Below are positions 56,646 through 64,000 of a stretch of 64,000 nt of DNA, in pieces. The notes under the pieces are model-generated. The model was not told the origin of the DNA. It saw nothing but the letters and a program-made list of their open reading frames with translations, and made no database searches. The position numbers were made by a program, and so were the translations under genes. This DNA comes from Taeniopygia guttata (Eukaryota; Chordata; Aves; Passeriformes; Estrildidae). Numbering within the stretch: position 1 is the first letter of the stretch; every line of letters begins with the position of its first letter. Where the stretch lies: the NCBI RefSeq assembly GCF_048771995.1, contig NC_133060.1, forward strand, positions 1,669,501 through 1,733,500. Direction: 5' to 3'.

Positions 56646-59600
56646 GGGAAAATATTTTCCATCCCTTAATCCACAAAATTTCACACTCTCCATCTCCAAA
56701 TTTCCCCACATTTTCCATCCCTTTTTCCCCATTTTTCCCACATTTCCCATGCCTTTTCCCCCCAACTTTTCCCACATTTCCCATCCTTTTTTCCCCAATT
56801 TTCACACTCTCCATCCCCAATTTCCCCCACATTTCCCATCACTTTTCCCCAATTTTTCCCACATTTCCCATCCCTTTTCCCCCAATTTTTACACACTCCA
56901 TCCCTATTTTTCCCCACATTTCCCATCCTTTTTTCCCCATTTTTTCCCACATTTCCCATCCTTTTTTCCCCATTTTTCCCACATTTCCCATCCTTTTTTT
57001 CCCAATTTTCACACTCTCCATCCCAAATTTCCCCCACATTTCCCATCCTTTTCCCCCCAATTTCCCCCACATTTCCCATCCTTTTTTCCCCCAATTTTTT
57101 TCCCACATTTCCCATCCTTTTTTCCCCATTTTTTCCCACATTTCCCATCCTTTTCCCCCCCAATTTTTCCCACTTTTCCCCCAATTTTTCCCACTATTTC
57201 CATCCCTTTTCCCCCCAAGTTTTCCCACATTTCCCATCTTTTTTCCCCAATTTTCCCCACTATTTCCATCCTTTTTCCCCCATTTTTCCCACATTTCCCA
57301 TCCTTTTTTTCCCAATTTTTCCCACATTTCCCATCCCTTTCCCCCTACCTTTCCCCACATTTCCCATCCTTTTTCCCCAATTTTTTCCCACATTTCCCAT
57401 CCTTTTTTCCCCATTTCCCATCCCTTTTTCCCCCAATTTTTCCCACATTTCCCATCCCTTTTCCTCCCTATTTTTCCCACTATTTCCATCCTTTTTCCCC
57501 CATTTCCCCCCACATTTCCCATCCTTTTTCCCCCAATTTCCCCCACATTTCCCATCGTTATTTCCCCATTTTTTCCCACATTTCCCATCCTTTTTCCCCC
57601 CATTTCCCCCCACATTTCCCATCCCTTTTCCCCCAACTTTTCCCACTATTTGCATCCATCCACCCAAAAATTTTTCCCACATTTCCCATCCTTTTTTCCC
57701 CAACTTTTCCCACATTTCCTATCACTTTTCCCTCAATTTTTCCCACATTTCCCATCACTTTTCCCCATTTCCCCCCACATTTCCCATCCTTTTTCCCCAA
57801 TTTTCACACTCTCCACCCCCAATTTCCCCCACATTTCCCATCCCTTTTCCCCCATTTCCCCCCCACATTTCCCGTCCTTTTTCCCCCAACTTTTCCCACA
57901 TTTCCCATTCCTTTTCCCCCAATTTTTCCCACATTTCCCATCCCTTTTTCCCCAATTTTCACACTCTCCATCCCAAATTTCTCCCACATTTCCCATCCCT
58001 TTCCCCCCAACTTTTCCCACTATTTCCATCCCTTTTCCCCCCAATTTCCCCCACATTTCCCATACCTAAATCCCCAATTTCCCCCACATTTCCCATCCTT
58101 TTTTCCCCAATTTCCCCCACATTTCCCATCCCTTTCCCCCAACTTTTCCCACTATTTCCCATCCCTTTTCCCCCCAATTTCCCCCACATTTCCCATCCCT
58201 TTTCCCCCCAAGTTTTCCCACATTTCCCATCCCTTTCCCCCCATTTCCCCCCACATTTCCCATCCCTTAATCCCCAATTTTTCCCACTTTTCCCCCAATT
58301 TCCCCCACATTTCCCATCCTTTTTTCCCCAATTTCCCCCACATTTCCCATCCTTTTTTCCCCAATTTCCCCCACATTTCCCATCCCTTTTCCCAAATTTT
58401 TCCCACATTTCCCATCCCTTTTCCCCCAACTCTTCCCACATTTCCCATCACTTTTCCCCCAATTTTCACACTCTCCATCCCCAATTTTTCCCACATTTCC
58501 CATCCCTTTTCCCCCAACTTTTCCCACTATTTCCATCCATCCACCCCAAAATTTTCCCACATTTCCCATCCCTTTTTTCCCCCAATTTCCCCCACATTTC
58601 CCATCCTTTTTTTCCCAATTTTCACACTCTCCATCCCCAATTTCCCCCACATTTCCCATCCCTTTCCCCCCAAGTTTTCCCACATTTCCCATCCTTTTTT
58701 CCCTGATTTCCACCCAGATTTCCCATCCCTTTTCCCCATTTTCCCCCACTATTCCCATCCCTTTCCCCCCATTTCCCCCCACATTTCCCATCCCTTTTCC
58801 CCCCAATTTTTCCCACATTTCCCATCCTTTTTTCCCCAATTTCCCCACATTTCCCATCCTTTTTTCCCCAATTTTCCCCACATTTCCCATCCTTTTTTCC
58901 CTGATTTCCACCCACATTTCCCATCCCTTCCCCCCAATTTCCCCCACATTTCCCATCCTTTTTTTCCCAATTTTTCCCACATTTCCCATCCTTTTTCCCC
59001 CAATTTTTTTCCCACATTTCCCATCCTTTTTTCCCCAATTTTTCCCACTTTCCCCCCAACTTTTCCCACTATTTCCATCCCTTTCCCCCCAACTTTTCCC
59101 ACTATTTCCATTCCTTTTCCCCCATTTCCCCCTACATTTCCAATCCCTTTTACCCCAATTTTCACACTCTCCATCCCAAATTTCTCCCACATTTCCCATC
59201 CCTTTCCCCCAACTTTTCCCACTATTTCCATCCTTTTTTTCCCCAATTCCGCCCACATTTCCCATCCCTTTCCCCCCAATTTCCCCCACATTTCCCATCC
59301 CTTTTTCCCCCAATTTTTCCCACATTTCCCATCCCTTTTCCCCCCAATTTCCCCCACATTTCCCATCCCTTTTCCCCCCAATTTTTCCCACATTTCCCAT
59401 CCCTTTTTCCCCAATTTTTCCCCCATATCCCATCCCTTTTTTCCCCAATTTCCCGCTCCTACCCTTGGCCTGGGGCAGCCTCCGGGCCGCTTTGGCGCTG
59501 ACTTTTCCCAGGATTTCGCGGCAGATTTGGGACTCCACCCTTTCATTCCCAAATTCTTCCACATTTCCCATCCCTCCCACCCCCAAATTTTCCCACATTT

Positions 59601-60932
59601 TCCATCTCTTTGTTTCCACAATTCCCAACCCTCCATCCCAAATTTTTCCTACATTTCCCATCCATCAACCCCCATTTTTCCCTATATTTTCCATCCCTTC
59701 GTCCCCAAATTTTCCCACATTTCCCATCCCTTTTCCCCCAACTTTTCCTACTATTTCCATCCCTTTCCATCCCCAATTTCCCCCACATTTCCCATACCTT
59801 AATCCCCAATTTTTCCCACTTTTCCCCCAACTTTTCCCACTATTTCCATCCCTTTTCCCCATTTTCCCCCACATTTCCCATCCCTTTTCCCCAATTTTTC
59901 CCACTTTTCCCCCAACTTTTCCCACTATTTCCATCCATTTTCCCCCAATTTTTCCCCCCTTTCCCATCCTTTTTTCCCCAATTTTTCCCACATTTCCCAT
60001 CCTTTTCCCCGAATTTTCACACTCTCCATCCCCAGTTTTTCCCCACATTTCCCATCCTTTTCCCCCAATTTCTCCCACATTTCCCATCCTTTTTTCCCCA
60101 ATTTCCCCCACATTTCCCATCCTTTTTTCCCCAAATTTTCCCACATTTCCCATCCCTTTTCCCCCAATTTTTCCCACATTTCCCATCCCTTTTTTCCCCA
60201 TTTTTCCCACATTTCCCATCCATTTTTCCCCAATCTTCACACTCTCCATCCCCAATTTTCCCCACATTTCCCATCCTTTTTTCCCCCCAATTTTTCCCCC
60301 ACATTTCCCATCCCTTAATCCCCAATTTTTCCCACTTTTCCCCCAATTTCCTCCACATTTCCCATCCCTTTCCCCCCATTTTTTCCACATTTCCCATCCC
60401 TTAATCCCCAATTTCCCCCACATTTTCCATCCCTTTTCCCCCAACTTTTCCCACTATTTGCATCCATCCACCCCAAAATTTTTCCACATTTCCCATCCTT
60501 TTTCCCCATTTCCCGCCACATTTCCCATCCCTTTTTCCCCCAATTTCCCCCACATTTCCCATCCTTTTTTCTCAAATTTTTCCTACTATTTCCATTCCTT
60601 TTTCCCCAATTTTTCCCACATTTTCCATCCCTTTTCCCCAATTTCCCCCACATTTCCCATCCTTTTCCCCCAATTTCCCCCACATTTCCCATCCTTTTTT
60701 CCCCATTTCCCCCCATATTTCCCATCCCTTTTCCCCCAATTTTCCCCATTATTTCCCATCCCTTTCTCCACAATTTTTCCCACATTTCCCATCCTTTTTC
60801 GCCATTTTTTCCCACATTTCCCATCCTTTTTTTCCCAATTTTCACACTCTCCATCCCCAATTTCCCCCACATTTCCCATCCTTTTTTCCCCCAATTTTTC
60901 CCACATTTCCCATCCCTTTTTCCCCCAATTTC
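56646..60932. repeat. ~28-bp TTTCCCATCCTTTTTTCCCCAATT array in DMA intron 2
   Basis: About 150 units of 24-32 bp built from CACATTTCCCATCC, then TTTTTTCCCCAATTTT, with an occasional TTCACACTCTCCATCCCCAA insert. It starts about 10 bp after the donor of the alpha-1 exon on the gene strand. A partial exon copy sits at 59455-59537. Confidence 0.94.
59455..59537 (-). repeat. Partial copy of DMA exon 2 tail with donor
   Basis: The segment repeats the last ~75 bases of the alpha-1 exon and the GGTAGGA donor, with one or two substitutions from 60938-61014. It carries codons for QICREILGKVSA. It is flanked on both sides by the ~28-bp array. Confidence 0.93.
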
Positions 60933-60942
60933 CCCGTCCTAC

Positions 60943-61203
60943 CCTTGGCCTGGGGCAGCCTCCGGGCCGCTTGGGCGCTGACTTTTCCCAGGATTTCGCG
61001 GCAGATTTGGGTCTCCGGGAGGATCTCCCCGGGCGGCTCCAGAGCCCCGGGCCGGGGCGGCAAATCGGGACCGCCGCGGAGCCACCGAGAACCGGGAAAA
61101 TCGAACCAGAAAAGGGCGCGGGAGTCCAAAATGAGGGAGAGGGAGAGGGAGGGAGGGTCGGGCTGGCACGTCAGGACCTCCAGAAGGGTGTGGGGGGGAG
61201 GGT
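60943..61203 (-). CDS. DMA: DMA alpha-1 domain exon
   Basis: The exon begins PPPHTLLEVLTCQPDPPSLS, continues LSLILDSRALFWFDFPGSRW and ends ICREILGKVSAQAARRLPQ-AK. It aligns with HLA-DMA NHTFLHTVYCQDGSPSVGLS, QLFFFDF and FCEWMIQQIGPKLDGK, with the two alpha-1 cysteines conserved. The acceptor is ccccag at 61204 and the donor AAGG|GTAGGA. Length is 261 bp, phase 1 on both sides. A second possible acceptor lies 7 bp further upstream but would change the frame. Confidence 0.93.
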
Positions 61204-61209
61204 CTGGGG

Positions 61210-64000
61210 CTGGGGGAGGGGTGGGGGAAGTGGGGAGGGGGTGGGGAGGGGGAGATGGGGAGGGGGAGATGGGGAAGGGAATGGGGAGAGGGAAATGGGG
61301 AGAGGGAATGGGGAGAGGGAAATGGGGAGAGGGAAATGGGGAGAGGGAAATGGGGAGAGGGAAATGGGGAGAGGGAAATGGGGAGAGGGAAATTCAGAGG
61401 GGAATGGGGAGAAATGGGGAGAGGGAAATGGGGAGAGGGAATGGGGAGAAATGGGGAGAGGGAAATGGGGAGAGGGGGATGGGGAGAGGGAAATGGGGAG
61501 AGGGAAATGGGGAGAGGGAATGGGGAGAGGGAATGGGGAGAGGGAAATGGGGAGAGGGAAATGGGGAGAGGGAAATGGGGAGGGGGAAATGGGGAGAGGG
61601 AAATGGGGAGAGGGAAATGGGGAGGGGGAAATGGGGAGAGGGAAATGGGGAGAGGGAAATGGGGAGAGGGAATGGGGAGAGGGAAATGCGGAGAAATGGG
61701 GAGAGGGAATGGGGAGAGGGGAATGGGGAGAGGGAAATGGGGAGAGGGAATGGGGAGGGGGGAATGGGGAGAGGGAAATGGGGAGAGGGGAATGGGGAGA
61801 GGGAAATGGGGAGAAATGGGGAGAGGGAAATGGGGAGAGGGAAATGGGGAGAAATGGGGAGAGGGAAATGGGGAGAGGGAAATGGGGAGAGGGAAATGGG
61901 GAGAGGGAAATGGGGAGAGGGAAATGGGGAGAGGGAAATGGGGAGAGGGAAATGGGGAGAGGGGAATGGGGAGAGGGAAATGGGGAGAGGGGAATGGGGA
62001 GAGGGAAATTGAGGGGGGAATGGGGAGAGGGGAATGGGGAGAGGGAAATGGGGAGAGGGAAATGGGGAGAGGGAAATGGGGAGAGGGAAATGGGGAGAGG
62101 GAAATGGGGAGAAATGGGGAGAGGGAAATGGGGAGAGGGAAATGGGGAGAGGGAAATGGGGAGAGGGAAATGGGGAGAGGGAAATGGGGAGAGGGAAATG
62201 GGGAGAAATGGGGAGAGGGAAATGGGGAGAGGGAAATGGGGAGGGGGAAATGGGGAGAGGGAAATGGGGAGAGGGAAATGGGGAGAAATGGGGAGGGGGA
62301 GATGGGGAGAGGGAAATGGGGAGAAATGGGGAGAGGGAATGGGGAGAGGGAAATGGGGAGAGGGAAATGGGGAGAGGGAATGGGGAGGGGGAATGGGGAG
62401 AGGGAATGGGGAGAGGGAAATGGGGAGAGGGAAATGGGGAGAGGGAAATGGGGAGAGGGAATGGGGAGAGGGAAATGGGGAGAGGGAAATGGGGAGGGGG
62501 AATGGGGAGAGGGAATGGGGAGAGGGAAATGGGGAGAGGGAAATGGGGAAGGGAATGGGGAGAGGGGAATGGGGAGAGGGAAATGGGGAGAAATGGGGAG
62601 AGGGAAATGGGGAGAGGGAAATGGGGAGGGGGAGATGGGGAGAGGGAAATGGGGAGAGGGAAATGGGGAGAAATGGGGAGAGGGAAATGGGGAGAGGGAA
62701 ATGGGGAGAAATGGGGAGAGGGAATGGGGAGAAATGGGGAGAGGGAAATGGGGAGAGGGAATGGGGAGAGGGAATGGGGAGAGGGAATGGGGAGAGGGAA
62801 ATGGGGAGAGGGAAATGGGGAGAGGGAAATGGGGAGAGGGAAATGGGGAGAGGGAAATGGGGAGAGGGAATGGGGAGGGGGAAATGGGGAGAGGGAAATG
62901 GGGAGAAATGGGGAGAGGGAAATGGGGAGAGGGAAATGGGGAGAGGGAAATGGGGAGAGGGAATGGGGAGAGGGAATGGGGAGAGGGAAATGGGGAGAAA
63001 TGGGGAGAGGGAAATGGGGAGAGGGAATGGGGAGAGGGAAATGGGGAGAAATGGGGAGAGGGAAATGGGGAGAGGGAAATGGGGAGAGGGAAATGGGGAG
63101 AGGGAAATGGGGAGAGGGAAATGGGGAGAGGGAAATGGGGAGAGGGAAATGGGGAGAAATGGGGAGAGGGAAATGGGGAGAGGGAAATGGGGAGAGGGAA
63201 ATGGGGAGAAATGGGGAGAGGGAAATGGGGAGAGGGAATGGGGAGAGGGAAATGGGGAGAGGGGAATGGGGAGAGGGGAATGGGGAGAGGGAAATGGAGA
63301 GGGGAATGGGGAGAGGGAAATGGGGAGAGGGAATGGGGAGAGGGAAATGGGGAGAGGGAAATGGGGAGAAATGGGGAGAGGGAATGGGGAGAGGGAAATG
63401 GGGAGAGGGAATGGGGAGAGGGAAATGGGGAGAGGGAAATGGGGAGAAATGGGGAGAGGGAATGGGGAGAGGGAATGGGGAGAGGGAAATGGGGAGAGGG
63501 AAATGGGGAGAGGGAAATGGGGAGAAATGGGGAGAGGGAAATGGGGAGAGGGAAATGGGGAGAGGGAAATGGGGAGAGGGAAATGGGGAGAGGAAATGGG
63601 GAGAGGGAAATGGGGAGAGGGAAATGGGGAGAGGGAATGGGGAGAAATGGGGAGAGGGAAATGGGGAGAGGGGAATGGGGAGAGGGGAATGGGGAGAGGG
63701 AAATGGGGAGAGGGAAATGGGGAGAGGGAAATGGGGAGAGGGAAATGGGGAGAGGGAAATGGGGAGAGGGAAATGGGGAGAGGGAAATGGGGAGAAATGG
63801 GGAGGGGGGAATGGGGAGAGGGAAATGGGGAGAGGGAAATGGGGAGGGGGAAATGGGGAGAGGGAAATGGGGAGAGGGAAATGGGGAGAGGGAAATGGGG
63901 AGAGGGAATGGGGAGAGGGAAATGGGGAGAGGGGAATGGGGAGAGGGAATGGGGAGAAATGGGGAGAGGGAAATGGGGAGAGGGAATGGGGAGAGGGAAA
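61210..64000. repeat. GGGGAGAGGGAAAT 14-bp array in DMA intron 1
   Basis: About 200 copies of the 14-bp unit GGGGAGAGGGAAAT, with 13-bp GGGGAGAGGGAAT and 9-bp GGGGAGAAAT variants, run past the end of the window. It is nearly pure purine on the plus strand. The adjacent alpha-1 exon contains coding CCCTCTCCCTCTCCCTCAT, which resembles the complement of this unit. Confidence 0.95.

Larger units (their letters stand above)
49755..61203 (-). other. DMA: MHC class II DM alpha chain gene, exons 2 to 5 (exon 1 beyond the window)
   Basis: DMA encodes the alpha chain of the DM peptide editor. Four exons are present (261, 282, 117 and 5 coding bp, all junctions phase 1), giving about 221 residues without the signal peptide; HLA-DMA has about 235 mature residues. 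The alpha-1 domain has the cysteines of LTCQ and QICRE and the aromatic FWFDF that matches human FFFDF. The alpha-2 domain has the Ig cysteines TLVCLV and HACVV and ends AVAYWV like human AIAYWV. The tail after the membrane segment is only RDG, so endosomal targeting must depend on DMB. Exon 1 and the promoter lie right of 64000, beyond at least 2.8 kb of array. Confidence 0.93.

Noticed and set aside
1-64000. CRISPR arrays.
   Set aside because: Repeats are abutting minisatellites without unique spacers, in a vertebrate gene context.
1-64000. LINE, SINE, LTR or endogenous retroviral sequence.
   Set aside because: I looked for reverse transcriptase motifs, poly(A)-tailed copies and paired long terminal repeats and saw none. 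A masked search could still find small CR1 fragments.

Overview
The window is nuclear DNA of a vertebrate. It is most likely a bird, and probably the small MHC-bearing ('dot') microchromosome. The evidence is three vertebrate genes with small, GC-rich, phase-conserved exons: the class II peptide editor genes DMA and DMB side by side, and a ZNF692-type zinc-finger gene. About nine tenths of the sequence (roughly 58 of 64 kb by my reading) is tandem repeat, and coding exons total only about 2.7 kb. I see no bacterial, CRISPR, tRNA, rRNA or retroelement feature. Species and chromosome are inference.

Layout, all three genes on the minus strand, so transcription runs from high to low coordinates. 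DMA: intron 1 array 61204-64000 (exon 1 lies beyond the window), alpha-1 exon 60943-61203, alpha-2 Ig exon 54375-54656, transmembrane exon 50682-50798, stop exon 49827-49831, AATAAA at 49779-49784. DMB: X/Y-box promoter 45939-45980, signal-peptide exon 45743-45785, beta-1 exon 43186-43473, beta-2 Ig exon 30792-31115, transmembrane exon 24544-24651, a duplicated 33-bp cytoplasmic exon (22483-22515 and 21848-21880), stop exon 21741-21751. ZNF692: CpG-rich promoter near 17460-17565, a tentative first exon, then eleven more exon calls down to 4636. The last zinc fingers lie to the left of the window.

Every intron longer than about 700 bases, both long intergenic intervals, the DMB 5' leader and the DMB 3' flank are built from minisatellites. 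Units run from 9 bp to about 200 bp and usually start within about 30 bp of a splice site. Several arrays contain copies of the neighbouring splice junction: the ZNF692 donor (1-4635), the DMA exon 3 acceptor plus exon head (six copies), the DMA exon 2 tail plus donor (one), the DMB exon 2 tail plus donor (two), the DMB exon 3 acceptor plus exon head (two) and a complete DMB exon 5. Coding exons also carry short repeats that resemble the adjacent arrays, including a roughly 14-codon expansion in the DMB Ig domain. This recurring link between exon ends and minisatellite growth is the most unusual signal in the window.

DMA and DMB encode the two chains of one endosomal heterodimer that removes CLIP and edits peptides on class II molecules. 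The DMB tail has the YxxL endosomal sorting motif. The DMB promoter has the RFX/CREB/NF-Y module expected of a CIITA-driven gene. ZNF692 is an unrelated housekeeping-type transcription factor that is simply linked.
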